Part shown: piece after piece, positions 16,649 to 26,030 of the stretch
Position numbering within the stretch: position 1 is the stretch's first letter
How the letters are laid out: every line of letters starts with the position of its first letter
Source: Vreelandella titanicae BH1
GTDB taxonomy: Bacteria > Pseudomonadota > Gammaproteobacteria > Pseudomonadales > Halomonadaceae
Direction of reading: 5' to 3'
DNA: 64,000 bases
Assembly: GCF_000336575.1 (NCBI RefSeq)
Contig: NZ_AOPO01000007.1
Span: 62,001-126,000 of the forward strand
Notes under the pieces: model-generated
Database searches by the model: none
Told to the model about the DNA's origin: nothing
Seen by the model: the letters and a program-made list of their open reading frames with translations, nothing else
Program-made: the position numbers and the translations under genes

Positions 16649-17586
16649 CTGGACTGAGCAATCACTTCCCGCAGAGTGCTCATTAATGCGGCGGCACCGG
16701 GGGAGAGTCGCTGGTGGCGTAAGCTCACCAGCCCATAGGGCTGAACGCTTAGCGCCTCGCTAAATGGCAGTAGATGAAAACGCTGCGGTGGGCAGAGCAG
16801 GTCAGCGGCTTCCCGTGTAGTCACCGTGATGGTATCGGATTTGTCGACGAGGGCCAGCGACAGCAGCAGGTCAGCGGTATCGACGATCTGGCGGGGCGGC
16901 GCGACCTGATGGTGCAGAAATAGGCTATCCACCCGCTGGCGCATCAACGCGCCAGCGGGCTGCAGCGACCAAGGGAAGCCCGCCATATCAGCAAGGCTCA
17001 GCGTTTGTTTATCGGCTAATGGATGCCCTTGGCGGCACACAAAGCAGAGTTCCTCCTCGCCAATCTCCTCGAAGACAAAGCGCTCGGCATCGACGCCTGC
17101 GGGTATGCGAGTAATCGCGAAATCCAGTTCGCCTTCCAGTAGGCGTGGTACCAGCACTTTGCTGACATCCACATCTACGCTGATTTTTAGCCCTGGCCGG
17201 TCGCGGTGCACCCGTTCGATGGCGCTGGTGAGCAGCGTAACCGCTGGCGCCATTACCGTGCCGACGGCTACCGTGCCGGCACTGCCCTCGCCGAGAGCGT
17301 TTAGCTCCTCACCGGTGTGGCGTAGCGCTGAGAGCATGCTGTGGGCGTGGCGAATCATAATTTCGCCATACCAGTTAGGCGTTAGCCCACGGGGGTGGCG
17401 ATCGAACAGCCGAATACCCAGGTTGGCTTCCAGGTCGCTGAGCAGTTTTGAGGCGGCGGGCTGGCTCATATTGAGCTGAGCCGCCGCGCGGTGCAGGTTG
17501 CGCTGCTCGTCCAGGGCTAAAAATAGCTGAAAATGACGCAACTTTAGTCGCACGTCTAAAAACCAGTTTTCGCCGAGAATGCCCAT
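16645..17586 (-). CDS. LysR family transcriptional regulator, GbpR-like
   Basis: The 313-residue protein has an N-terminal LysR winged helix (LRHFQLFLALDEQRNLHRAA, then LNMSQPAASKLLSDLE) and a periplasmic-binding-type effector domain. The opening LKLRHFQLFLALDE with ARGLTP-like PRGLTPNWYGE resembles GbpR, which controls the Agrobacterium ChvE-GguABC sugar system. That agrees with the GguC-like, AraFGH and GalM genes around it. It is transcribed divergently from galM-araFGH with an LTTR-type palindrome at 17611-17624 between them. It probably activates the arabinose operon in response to a pentose or its lactone. The effector is unproven. Confidence 0.9.
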   Translation of the reverse strand: MGILGENWFLDVRLKLRHFQLFLALDEQRNLHRAAAQLNMSQPAASKLLSDLEANLGIRLFDRHPRGLTPNWYGEIMIRHAHSMLSALRHTGEELNALGEGSAGTVAVGTVMAPAVTLLTSAIERVHRDRPGLKISVDVDVSKVLVPRLLEGELDFAITRIPAGVDAERFVFEEIGEEELCFVCRQGHPLADKQTLSLADMAGFPWSLQPAGALMRQRVDSLFLHHQVAPPRQIVDTADLLLSLALVDKSDTITVTTREAADLLCPPQRFHLLPFSEALSVQPYGLVSLRHQRLSPGAAALMSTLREVIAQSS

Positions 17587-17610
17587 GGCATAAGCCTCGT
17601 GTTGTTATTG

Positions 17611-17624
17611 ATACTTAGAAGTAT
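17611..17624. promoter_or_regulatory. LysR-type box ATACTT-AG-AAGTAT
   Basis: A perfect 14-base palindrome of ATAC-N6-GTAT type lies 25 bp upstream of the LysR start and about 157 bp before galM. LysR proteins commonly bind such dyads for autoregulation and divergent activation. Confidence 0.5.
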
Positions 17625-17780
17625 ATCGATAGTGAGGCATTTGTATATTGGTTGGTTATGCCAGACATGGCTACTGTAGTGTCTGTATCGGTCATGATGA
17701 ACTGTGGTAACTCACTGAGTTTTCTGACCAAGCCTAACAACAATAATTTAGCAACAAAGTATGCCTCCAGGAGGAAGCTC

Positions 17781-19010
17781 ATGCCTCTCATGTACAGCCA
17801 ACGATTAAGAAATGGTTCACCTCTTCTGCTCGGTGCAATTGCCGCGGTACTTTTGGCAAACACCGCACAAGCCCAGAGCAGTTCTGAAGCCAACGCGGGC
17901 AGCAGCGTCGGCAGTGGTATCCAAACATCGGTGTTTGGCCATCTACCCGATGGTCGCCAGGTGGATGTCTATCAACTTACCAACGCCAATGGTATCGAGC
18001 TGCGGGTGACCAATTACGGTGGCATCATTCTGTCGCTGAAAACCCCTGATATGGACGGTAAGTTTGACGATATAGCGCTGGGCTTTGACTCTTTGGAAGC
18101 CTACCTCTCCGATGAGTACCGTCAGGCCAATCCTTACTTCGGTGCCATTATTGGTCGTTACGGCAACCGTATTGCGGGTGGGCAATTCTCCCTCGATGGA
18201 GAAACCTATTCATTGGCTACCAACGATGGCAGCAACCACCTGCATGGCGGCGACCAGGGATTCGATAAAGTGCTATGGCAGGCCGAACCATTCGAGAGTG
18301 ACGCAGGCAATGGATTGGTACTGCGCTATACCAGTGAGGATGGCGAAGAGGGCTACCCCGGTAAGTTGGAGAGCGAAGTTACCTATACGCTGACCGATAA
18401 TGACGAGCTGATGGTGGATTATCGGGCGGTAACCGATAAAGCCACCCCGATTAACCTAACCCAGCACAGCTACTTCAACCTAAAGGGTGAGGGTAGCGAC
18501 ACCATTCTCGATCATCAGCTGATGATCAATGCCCCTGAGTTTACCCCGGTCAATGACACCTTGATTCCAACCGGTGAGATCCGCTCGGTGGAGGGCACGC
18601 CGTTTGACTTCACCCAGGCGACGCCCATTGGCGAACGGATCGAGCAGGAGAACGAGCAGCTTGCCTTTGGTGGCGGTTATGACCACAACTTTGTGCTTGC
18701 CCGCGATAACGCTGCATCAGATGAGCTGGTCTTGGCTGCCAAAGTATGGGAGCCCCAAAGCGGACGCCTGGTGGAAATCACCACCACCGAACCCGCGATC
18801 CAATTCTATTCCGGCAACTTCCTTAACGGCGACCTGACCGGCAAGCAGGGCCAGGCCTACGGGCACCGCTCCGGCTTTGCGCTGGAAACTCAGCACTACC
18901 CTGACTCTCCCAATCAAGAGGCGTTTCCCAGCACGATCCTAGAGCCGGGCGAGACTTATCGCTCACGCACGGTCTATCGCTTTTCCGCGCAGCAAGACCT
19001 GGGCTCGTAA
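17781..19010 (+). CDS. galM: Aldose 1-epimerase (mutarotase), exported
   Basis: The gene encodes a GalM-type mutarotase that interconverts alpha and beta anomers of aldoses. An AGGAGGAA site (17769-17776) decides the start at 17781, giving 410 residues. The frame is open back to 17652 without a ribosome site. A signal peptide (LLLGAIAAVLLANTAQAQ) precedes the galactose-mutarotase fold. Catalytic and binding motifs are NPYFGAIIGRYGNRIAGG, GSNHLHGGDQGFDKVLW, LTQHSYFNLKG (catalytic His region), GYDHNFVL and FALETQHYPDSPNQEAFPS (catalytic Glu region). A periplasmic mutarotase would supply the anomer favoured by the AraF importer encoded next. It heads the araFGH operon. Confidence 0.93.
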   Translation: MPLMYSQRLRNGSPLLLGAIAAVLLANTAQAQSSSEANAGSSVGSGIQTSVFGHLPDGRQVDVYQLTNANGIELRVTNYGGIILSLKTPDMDGKFDDIALGFDSLEAYLSDEYRQANPYFGAIIGRYGNRIAGGQFSLDGETYSLATNDGSNHLHGGDQGFDKVLWQAEPFESDAGNGLVLRYTSEDGEEGYPGKLESEVTYTLTDNDELMVDYRAVTDKATPINLTQHSYFNLKGEGSDTILDHQLMINAPEFTPVNDTLIPTGEIRSVEGTPFDFTQATPIGERIEQENEQLAFGGGYDHNFVLARDNAASDELVLAAKVWEPQSGRLVEITTTEPAIQFYSGNFLNGDLTGKQGQAYGHRSGFALETQHYPDSPNQEAFPSTILEPGETYRSRTVYRFSAQQDLGS

Positions 19011-19100
19011 TCTCGATTCATCATTACTATTACCAACCGTCAGTGGTTAGTAATCAAAAATATCAATAAAAACAACTCTCAAAATAGCAGGAGTACAACA

Positions 19101-20096
19101 ATGAAATTGACGACAACATTTACCCGTTTAGCACTTGGTAGCGCGATTATGCTGGCCTCACTAGGGTCAGTACAGGCCCAGGAAGACGAGGTGAAGATTG
19201 GCTTTATCGTTAAAAAGCCGGAGCAGGCGTGGTTCATTAACGAACAGGAGGCGGCTACTGAAGTAGGCGAAGAGCTCGGCTTCGAAGTGGTACGCCTTGG
19301 CGGCGAAGACGGTCAAGAGGTGCTTAGCGCTATTGATAACCTCTACTCCCAAGGCGCTGAAGGGTTCGTAATCTGCCCGCCAGACGTACGCTTGGGGCCA
19401 GCGATTATGAACCGTGCTAACCAGTACGGCATGAAAGTAGTCACTGTGGATGACCAGTTTGTTAACTCAAGCGGTGAGCCCATGGAGGGCGTGCCGCACC
19501 TGGGTATGTCGGGCACCAAAATTGGGCGTCAGGTGGGCGAAGCCATTAACGCCGAAATGGAAGCGCGCGGCTGGAACCCCGAAGAGGTAGCCGCGCTGCG
19601 GATCACCAACAACGAACTGCCGACCGCCGTTGAGCGTACCGACGGCGCCACCGAGGCGCTGATAGCCGCGGGATTCCCAGAAGATAATATTTTCGACGCG
19701 CCTCAGCAGAGCACCGATACCAGTGGGGCTTTCTCTGCTGCCTCGCCGGTGCTTTCCCAGCGTGGCGATTATGAGCACTGGGTGATCTATGCCCTTAACG
19801 AAGAGAGCGTGCTCGGCGGTGTTAGGGCGACCGAGCAATATGGCTTAGCGCCGGAAGATGTGATCGGCGTGGGTATCAATGGCTCCGGCGCCGCCTTTGC
19901 CGAGTTTTCCCGGGATAACCCCACTGGCTTTCACGGCACGGTAGCGGTCAGTTCCACCATGCACGGCCGCCAGACCGCCGAAGACCTCTACCGCTGGATT
20001 AGCGAGGATCAAGAGCCCCAGGCCAACACTGAAACCTCCGGCACGTTAATGACGCGCGACAACTGGGAAGAAGTGCGCGCAGCGCTCGGTCTATAA
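19101..20096 (+). CDS. araF: L-arabinose ABC transporter periplasmic binding protein
   Basis: The 331-residue protein has a signal peptide (LGSAIMLASLGSVQAQ) and aligns along its length with E. coli AraF as I recall it: IGFIVKKPEQAWF, EGFVICPPDVRLGPAIM, KVVTVDDQFVNSSGEPM, ITNNELPTAVERT, ALNEESVLGGVRATEQYG and VIGVGINGSGA. It binds arabinose in the periplasm and passes it to AraGH. The ribosome site GCAGGAG is well placed. A weak dyad at 19029-19054 separates it from galM, and a strong hairpin at 20120-20148 follows it. Confidence 0.95.
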   Translation: MKLTTTFTRLALGSAIMLASLGSVQAQEDEVKIGFIVKKPEQAWFINEQEAATEVGEELGFEVVRLGGEDGQEVLSAIDNLYSQGAEGFVICPPDVRLGPAIMNRANQYGMKVVTVDDQFVNSSGEPMEGVPHLGMSGTKIGRQVGEAINAEMEARGWNPEEVAALRITNNELPTAVERTDGATEALIAAGFPEDNIFDAPQQSTDTSGAFSAASPVLSQRGDYEHWVIYALNEESVLGGVRATEQYGLAPEDVIGVGINGSGAAFAEFSRDNPTGFHGTVAVSSTMHGRQTAEDLYRWISEDQEPQANTETSGTLMTRDNWEEVRAALGL

Positions 20097-20119
20097 AGCG
20101 CTTGATTGGCAATGAAAGA

Positions 20120-20148
20120 GGCCTGTAACGGGCTCGCTGTTACAGGCC
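20120..20148 (+). promoter_or_regulatory. Intercistronic hairpin between araF and araG
   Basis: A 10-bp perfect stem (20120-20129 with 20139-20148) with a 9-base loop lies directly before the araG ribosome site. It should raise araF message stability relative to araGH, as binding protein is needed in excess. Confidence 0.65.
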
Positions 20149-20167
20149 ATCTGTGGAGTATTCATGC

Positions 20168-21661
20168 ATGTCTGATGCTTATTTACGGTTCGACGGGATT
20201 AGCGTGGTGTTCCCCGGGGTGCGCGCGCTGGATGGGGTGAGCTTTGCCGCCCACGCCGGTCAAGTGCATGCGCTAATGGGTGAGAACGGCGCGGGTAAAT
20301 CCACCCTGCTCAAGGTGCTCAGTGGCGTTAACCGGGCAGCCGAAGGCGCGCTATGGATCGATGGCCAGCGCCACGTATTCAGCAACGCCCGGGAGGCGCT
20401 GCGGGAAGGCATCGCGATTATCTACCAGGAGTTGACGCTCTCGCCCAATATGTCGGTGGCCGAGAATCTGCTGCTGGGCCAACTGCCCACACGGCAGGGG
20501 TTTGTTAACCGCCGCGAGTTAAAACAAAAAGCCCTGGCGATTCTGGCTGATCTTGGCGAGGGGGAGATTCACCCCTCGACCAAGGTGCGCGAGCTCTCCA
20601 TCGGCCAGCAGCAGATGATCGAGATTGGCCGTGCGCTGCTGCGAGACGCCAAGGTTATCGCGTTCGATGAGCCCACCAGTAGTCTCTCTATTCAGGAGAT
20701 TCGCCAGCTAAAACGTATCGTCCAACGACTGCGTGATGAAGGGCGGGTGGTGCTCTACGTGACGCATCGCATGGAGGAGGTGTTTGAGATGTGCGATGCG
20801 GTCACCATCTTCCGCGATGGCCAGCATATCCGCACCCATGAGGATATGTCGGCACTCAATCACGACCTGTTAGTGAGTGAAATGGTCGGCCGGGATATCG
20901 ACGATGTTTACGGCTACCGCCCGCGCACACAGGGCGATGTGGTCTTGAACGTGGAAGGAATCCACGGGCGCGGCCTCAAGGCGCCGGTGAGTTTCTCCGT
21001 CAAACGCGGGGAAGTCTTCGGGCTGTTTGGTCTGGTGGGCGCGGGGCGCAGCGAACTGCTGAGGCTGATCTGCGGGGTCGAATCGCCCAAGGCCGGCAGC
21101 GTACAGTTCAACGGTGAATCGCGACGTTTTAAAAGCCCTGGCGAGGCGATACGCGCCGGTATTGCCATGTGTCCAGAGGATCGTAAATCCCAGGGTATTT
21201 TCCCGGTGGCCAGCGTGGCTGACAACCTCAATATCAGCTGCCGGCGCTTTTTCAAACGCTGGGGCATGTTTCGCCACCCCGGCCGTGAGCGGCGCAATGC
21301 CGAGTCGTATATCCAGCAACTCAGTGTCAAGACACCGGGGCCACGTACGCCGATCGGCAAACTTTCCGGCGGCAACCAGCAGAAGGTGATTCTAGCCCGC
21401 TGGCTTGCCGAGGAGATTGATCTGTTTGTGATGGACGAGCCGACCCGAGGCATCGACGTCGGCGCACGGCGGGATATTTACTCGCTACTTTACGATTTGG
21501 CCGAACAGGGCAAAAGCGTGGTGGTGATTTCCAGTGACCTGGCAGAAGTCAGCTCCATCTGTGACCGCATCGCGGTGATGCGCGACGGTGAACTGGTGGA
21601 CATAGTGCCGCGGGAATCGGCTACGCCGGAACGCCTGCTGGGCTTGGCGCTACCTGCCTAA
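20168..21661 (+). CDS. araG: L-arabinose ABC transporter ATP-binding protein
   Basis: This duplicated sugar ATPase (497 residues from the ATG at 20168) has two ABC domains. The first has Walker [17 protein letters not shown], signature [16 protein letters not shown] and Walker [13 protein letters not shown]. The second has the degenerate P-loop [16 protein letters not shown] and the signature [15 protein letters not shown] with Walker [14 protein letters not shown]. This layout is standard for AraG/RbsA/MglA. The frame can be extended to a GTG at 20153, but GGAG at 20155-20158 supports the ATG at 20168. It powers arabinose uptake with AraF and AraH. Confidence 0.95.
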   Translation: MSDAYLRFDGISVVFPGVRALDGVSFAAHAGQVHALMGENGAGKSTLLKVLSGVNRAAEGALWIDGQRHVFSNAREALREGIAIIYQELTLSPNMSVAENLLLGQLPTRQGFVNRRELKQKALAILADLGEGEIHPSTKVRELSIGQQQMIEIGRALLRDAKVIAFDEPTSSLSIQEIRQLKRIVQRLRDEGRVVLYVTHRMEEVFEMCDAVTIFRDGQHIRTHEDMSALNHDLLVSEMVGRDIDDVYGYRPRTQGDVVLNVEGIHGRGLKAPVSFSVKRGEVFGLFGLVGAGRSELLRLICGVESPKAGSVQFNGESRRFKSPGEAIRAGIAMCPEDRKSQGIFPVASVADNLNISCRRFFKRWGMFRHPGRERRNAESYIQQLSVKTPGPRTPIGKLSGGNQQKVILARWLAEEIDLFVMDEPTRGIDVGARRDIYSLLYDLAEQGKSVVVISSDLAEVSSICDRIAVMRDGELVDIVPRESATPERLLGLALPA

Positions 21662-21726
21662 GTGTCAGCTTTTTTTAAGGTTTTCAAGATATTCGTTCTT
21701 AAGAGAACAAGTTCAGGACAACAACC

Positions 21727-22737
21727 ATGACAACTAATAATGCAACCCAAGGCGAGACTGCGCCTGCCCGCCCGGCGGGCCGGCAGGGGCTGATCAAGCC
21801 ACTGCGCACGCTGCTGGATACCTCAGGGCTGATTGCAATTTTCTTGCTGCTGTTTGTGGCCCTGGCGGTACTCATCCCTGACTTTCTGACCGGCCGCAAC
21901 ATGGTCGGGCTACTACTCTCGATCACCCTGATCGGCAGTTTGGCCACCACCATGATGCTGGTGCTGGCACTGGGTGAGGTGGATCTCTCCGTGGCCTCTA
22001 CGGTGGCCTTTGCGGGGGTGGTCGCAGCGGTGGTGACCTCCAGTACCGGTAGCGTGTTTATCGGCGTGATCGGGGGCATTGTCGCTGGGGGCGCGGTGGG
22101 CGCTTTTAACGGCCTGGTAATTGCCAAGTTCGGTATTAACTCGCTGATTGCCACCCTGGCGGCAATGGAGTTTGTACGCGGGCTGGCCTATATCACCTCC
22201 GGCGGCGACGCGGTAATGATCACCGTGCCGGGTTTCTTTGACCTGGGCAGCGCCTCGTTCCTCGGCCTAACCCTGCCGGTCTGGACCATGCTGGCCTGTT
22301 TCGTGATCTTTGGCGTGGTGCTCAACATGACCGCTTTCGGGCGCAATGTGCTGGCCACCGGGGGGAACTCGGAAGCCGCCGCGCTTGCCGGGGTTAATGT
22401 TCGCCGCCTCAAGATTATTGTTTTCGGCCTCCAGGGCGTAGTGGCAGGTGTCGTCGGTGTACTGCTAGCTTCACGCATGGGGCTGGGCGACCCCAATACC
22501 TCCATGGGCCTGGAGCTGGCGGTGATTTCCGCCTGTGTGCTGGGCGGCGTGGCGCTATCCGGCGGCGTTGCCACCATTACCGGTGTGGTGGTCGGTGTAC
22601 TGATCATGGGTTGTGTCCAGAACGCCATGGGGCTGCTCAACGTCCCCACCTTTTACCAGTACCTGGTGCGTGGCGCGATTCTGCTGCTGGCGGTGATGTT
22701 TGACCGCTGGAAACAGACCCGTCGTCAGCGGGCCTGA
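21727..22737 (+). CDS. araH: L-arabinose ABC transporter permease
   Basis: The 336-residue membrane protein belongs to the ribose/arabinose/galactose permease family. It has about 8-10 hydrophobic segments after a 30-residue polar N-terminus, and the family signatures LALGEVDLSVASTVAFAGVV, NGLVIAKFGINSLIATLA, LATGGNSEAAALAGVNV and ISACVLGGVALSGGVATITG. It forms the homodimeric channel for AraFG. The second pentonate dehydratase gene starts 64 bp later, so uptake and oxidation of arabinose appear to be coupled transcriptionally. Confidence 0.95.
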   Translation: MTTNNATQGETAPARPAGRQGLIKPLRTLLDTSGLIAIFLLLFVALAVLIPDFLTGRNMVGLLLSITLIGSLATTMMLVLALGEVDLSVASTVAFAGVVAAVVTSSTGSVFIGVIGGIVAGGAVGAFNGLVIAKFGINSLIATLAAMEFVRGLAYITSGGDAVMITVPGFFDLGSASFLGLTLPVWTMLACFVIFGVVLNMTAFGRNVLATGGNSEAAALAGVNVRRLKIIVFGLQGVVAGVVGVLLASRMGLGDPNTSMGLELAVISACVLGGVALSGGVATITGVVVGVLIMGCVQNAMGLLNVPTFYQYLVRGAILLLAVMFDRWKQTRRQRA

Positions 22738-22801
22738 CGCTTAAACCGTTACCCCTTTATTAGTTGGTCACTTTTTTTCCGGTTTGTACGGAGGCTTTGT
22801 T

Positions 22802-24547
22802 ATGTCTGATCGTCAGCGCCCATTACGCTCTGCCCAGTGGTTCGGCACCGCCGATAAAAACGGTTTTATGTACCGCAGTTGGATGAAGAATCAGGGCATT
22901 CCTGACCATGAGTTTCAGGGCAAACCGATCATCGGTATCTGCAACACCTGGTCGGAGCTCACTCCTTGCAATGCGCACTTTCGTAAGTTGGCGGAGCACG
23001 TGAAGCAGGGCGTGCTGGAGGCGGGGGGCTACCCGGTGGAGTTCCCGGTGTTCTCCAACGGCGAATCCAACCTGCGCCCCACCGCGATGTTTACCCGCAA
23101 CCTGGCCAGCATGGACGTGGAGGAAGCGATTCGCGGCAACCCCATCGATGCGGTGGTGCTGCTGGTGGGCTGCGACAAAACTACCCCGGCGCTACTGATG
23201 GGTGCGGCGAGCTGCGATATTCCCACCATCGTGGTCACCGGCGGACCAATGCTCAACGGCAAGCACAAGGGCAAGGACATTGGTTCCGGCACCGTGGTCT
23301 GGAAGCTCTCCGAGCAGGTCAAAGCCGGTGAGATTTCGCTGCACGACTTTATGGCCGCGGAAGCCGGCATGTCCCGCTCCGCCGGTACCTGCAACACCAT
23401 GGGCACCGCCTCCACCATGGCCTGCATGGCCGAGTCGCTGGGCACCTCGCTGCCGCACAATGCAGCGATTCCGGCAGTCGATTCTCGCCGCTACGTGCTG
23501 GCGCACCTTTCGGGTAACCGGATTGTCGAGATGGTCAACGAAGACCTGCGGCTCTCCAAAATCCTCACCAAGGAAGCCTTCGATAACGCCATCCGTACCA
23601 ACGCGGCGATTGGCGGCTCCACCAATGCGGTGATTCACCTCAAGGCGATTGCCGGGCGTATCGGCGTCGATCTTACCCTGGACGACTGGAGCCGAGTGGG
23701 GCGCGGCACGCCCACGGTGGTCGACCTGCAGCCCTCGGGGCGCTTTCTGATGGAAGAGTTCTACTACGCCGGTGGTCTGCCGGCGGTGCTCAGACGCCTG
23801 GGCGAGGCCGATCGGCTGCCCTTCAAGGACGCCTTGACCGTCAACGGCAAAACCCTATGGGAGAACGTTCAGGACGCCCCGCTGTATAACGATGAAGTGA
23901 TTCGCCCGCTGGATAATCCGCTCACTGCGGACGGCGGCATCTGCGTGGTGCGCGGCAACCTGGCCCCCAACGGTGCGGTGCTCAAGCCCTCAGCAGCCAC
24001 GGCCGAGCTGATGCAGCACCGAGGTCGTGCGGTGGTGTTCGAGGACTTCGACGACTACAAGGCGCGCATCAACGACCCGGACTTGGACGTGGAAGCCAAT
24101 GACATACTAGTCATGAAGCACTGCGGCCCGCGGGGTTATCACGGCATGGCCGAGGTGGGCAATATGGGCCTGCCGCCCAAGATCCTCGCCCAGGGCATTA
24201 CCGACATGGTGCGCATCTCCGACGCCCGCATGAGCGGTACCGCCTACGGCACTGTGGTACTGCACGTGGCACCCGAAGCCGCTGCCGGTGGCCCGCTGGC
24301 CGCGGTACGTAACGGTGACTGGATCGAGCTCGACTGCGAAAGTGGCCGGCTGCATCTGGAACTCAGCGACGAAGAACTGGCCTCGCGCCTGGCCGAAAGT
24401 GACCCCACCGCCGCCTCAACGCTGATTGCCAGCCAGGGCGGCTACCGCCAGCTGTATATCGAGCGGGTGCTCCAGGCGGACGAAGGCTGCGACTTCGACT
24501 TCCTGGTCGGCTGTCGGGGTTCTGATGTGCCGCGGCACTCGCATTGA
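22802..24547 (+). CDS. IlvD/Edd family pentonate dehydratase, copy 2
   Basis: The 581-residue protein is nearly identical to the product of 14903-16648, with the same Fe-S cysteine motifs (GICNTWSELTPCN, LLVGCDKTTPALL, SAGTCNTMGTAS). The start ATG at 22802 follows GGAGG by about 8 bases. An upstream GTG at 22784 is unsupported. Unlike copy 1, this copy is the last gene of the galM-araFGH transcription unit, so its likely main substrate is L-arabonate. Differences from copy 1 at DNA level are mostly synonymous and patchy, which points to gene conversion between the copies. The two genes probably serve the same reaction under different regulation. Confidence 0.93.
   Translation: MSDRQRPLRSAQWFGTADKNGFMYRSWMKNQGIPDHEFQGKPIIGICNTWSELTPCNAHFRKLAEHVKQGVLEAGGYPVEFPVFSNGESNLRPTAMFTRNLASMDVEEAIRGNPIDAVVLLVGCDKTTPALLMGAASCDIPTIVVTGGPMLNGKHKGKDIGSGTVVWKLSEQVKAGEISLHDFMAAEAGMSRSAGTCNTMGTASTMACMAESLGTSLPHNAAIPAVDSRRYVLAHLSGNRIVEMVNEDLRLSKILTKEAFDNAIRTNAAIGGSTNAVIHLKAIAGRIGVDLTLDDWSRVGRGTPTVVDLQPSGRFLMEEFYYAGGLPAVLRRLGEADRLPFKDALTVNGKTLWENVQDAPLYNDEVIRPLDNPLTADGGICVVRGNLAPNGAVLKPSAATAELMQHRGRAVVFEDFDDYKARINDPDLDVEANDILVMKHCGPRGYHGMAEVGNMGLPPKILAQGITDMVRISDARMSGTAYGTVVLHVAPEAAAGGPLAAVRNGDWIELDCESGRLHLELSDEELASRLAESDPTAASTLIASQGGYRQLYIERVLQADEGCDFDFLVGCRGSDVPRHSH
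22837..24547 (+). repeat. Direct repeat, copy 2 (pentonate dehydratase gene body)
   Basis: Partner of the repeat at 14938-16648 in the same orientation, 7.9 kb apart. Recombination between the copies would delete the LysR regulator, galM and araFGH and leave one hybrid dehydratase gene. Confidence 0.85.
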
Positions 24548-24590
24548 TCGCTTTCCCGGCGCTAGCGGATCGCAATCCACCCCAATCTGG

Positions 24591-25817
24591 CTAAGCTTCG
24601 CGGGCGGTTTGGCTATCTAACAGCGTCTGGGCATCGGTAGCGTTTAGCGCCATGGTGATGCCTCCCATGCAGGTCATGTCGCGATCCCAGGCGCAGTGTT
24701 CGATGCGGGTGGTGCCCATCAGTTCGGCCACTAGGGCATCGTCAATGGCGGTGTGCATGGCGGCTTGCATGGCGTCAAAGCCGCGCACGCCGGAGCCGGT
24801 AATCAGCACTAGATCGGGGTTAAAGAGCGCCAGCACATTGGCAATGCCGAACCCCAACGCCCGCCCAGCCTCGGCGTAAATACGCTGGGCTGTCGGGTCG
24901 CCTTTTAATGCCAACTGTGTCAGCGCCTGCATCTGCTGCTCTGAGGGGTGTGCGCTGTCGCCGGAGGGTAGCGCTAAATGATCGGCGGCGGCGCGATAGA
25001 GCGCATAATCGCTAGTGTAAGCTTCAATGCAGCCCCGTCGCCCGCAGGCGCACAGGGCGCCATCGGGTTGGTATTTGCTGTGCCCAAACTCCGCCGCTGA
25101 GCCATTGGCACCTAGAAAGGGCACGCCGTTAATCAATACCGACATGCCGATACCGTAGCCCAGCATAATGACCACCAAGTTGGGGCAGTCTGCATAGGCG
25201 GGCTGTGCCGCTAGAACGCTGGCGATGCAGTTGGCATCGTTTTCCAGCAGTACGCTGCAGTGAAAACGCTCCGCTAATCGCGTCGATATCGGTGCGTTAC
25301 GAAAGCTTAAAGCGGGGGACCAGATAATCGTACCGCTTTGCGACGAGACTACCCCCTGCACTGCCAAACAGATCCCCGCCAAGCGTTGAAATCCCTTTAG
25401 CTGTTGCGCGCAAACAGTGCTGATCTTCTCTTCCAGCAGCGCTTCCAGGTCGTCGGCGCTCAGCGTCAGGGTGGGCACTGCGTGGTGTTCGCTATGGCGT
25501 ACCTGACCCGAAAAATCGCCCACCACCAACTGGATCTCATTGATCGATAGCTTGATACACACCACGCAGGCGGCATTAGGGTCGAGTTCAATCAAGGTTT
25601 TTGGTCGGCCACGCCCGGTGGGGCGGGGTGTTTCGGGTGGCCGTTCCATGATCAACCCCTGCTGGAGTAGTTCGGCGCTGATCGAGGTGACGGTGGCAGA
25701 GCTAATGCAATTGAGTGCGCCCAGGTCGATGCGTGCCACCGATCCTTGGTCACGCAGAGTGCGTATCACCGCCAGGGTGTTGTCGAGGCGGCTAGTATCA
25801 GTCGACGGAAGGGCCAT
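24591..25817 (-). CDS. ROK family transcriptional regulator (XylR/NagC type)
   Basis: The protein has an N-terminal winged helix (residues about 10-70, with IDLGALNCISSATVTSISAELL) and a C-terminal sugar-kinase-like ROK domain. The ROK zinc motif is present as CACGRRGCIEAY, preceded by GHSKYQPDG, and LITGSGVRGFDAM is near the C-terminus. Family members are repressors released by a sugar or sugar phosphate. I place the start at the ATG 25817 (408 residues). The frame extends to a TTG at 25898 but nothing supports it. The gene is divergent from the ribose-type ABC importer at 26031, which it most likely controls, perhaps with xylose as effector. It converges on dehydratase copy 2. Confidence 0.88.
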   Translation of the reverse strand: MALPSTDTSRLDNTLAVIRTLRDQGSVARIDLGALNCISSATVTSISAELLQQGLIMERPPETPRPTGRGRPKTLIELDPNAACVVCIKLSINEIQLVVGDFSGQVRHSEHHAVPTLTLSADDLEALLEEKISTVCAQQLKGFQRLAGICLAVQGVVSSQSGTIIWSPALSFRNAPISTRLAERFHCSVLLENDANCIASVLAAQPAYADCPNLVVIMLGYGIGMSVLINGVPFLGANGSAAEFGHSKYQPDGALCACGRRGCIEAYTSDYALYRAAADHLALPSGDSAHPSEQQMQALTQLALKGDPTAQRIYAEAGRALGFGIANVLALFNPDLVLITGSGVRGFDAMQAAMHTAIDDALVAELMGTTRIEHCAWDRDMTCMGGITMALNATDAQTLLDSQTAREA

Positions 25818-25918
25818 AGGGTCGCCGTTTATAGTTCGTGTTGAAAAAAAGCAGTGCTGCACATTGCCGAGCGCTCTCATCGTGGGGTGTGAGCGCAATT
25901 GTCAAAATACGACCTAAG

Positions 25919-25930
25919 TTGCATATGCAA
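25919..25930. promoter_or_regulatory. Palindrome TTGCATATGCAA, candidate ROK operator
   Basis: A perfect 12-base palindrome lies in the 213-bp spacer between the ROK gene and the divergent ABC operon, about 100 bp from each start. ROK repressors bind AT-rich dyads in such spacers. The link is positional only. Confidence 0.4.
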
Positions 25931-26030
25931 ATATTTATTTTAGCACCTAAAGTAAATCAAGCATCAATCTAAATCAAACGATGTTGATAAGCCCCCAACA
26001 CAATAACAACAGACTTCATCAGGTGGCCTC

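Noticed and set aside
22784..22801. Upstream start (GTG) for the second dehydratase
   Set aside because: GGAGG lies directly before the ATG at 22802, and the shorter protein aligns with copy 1 from its first residues.
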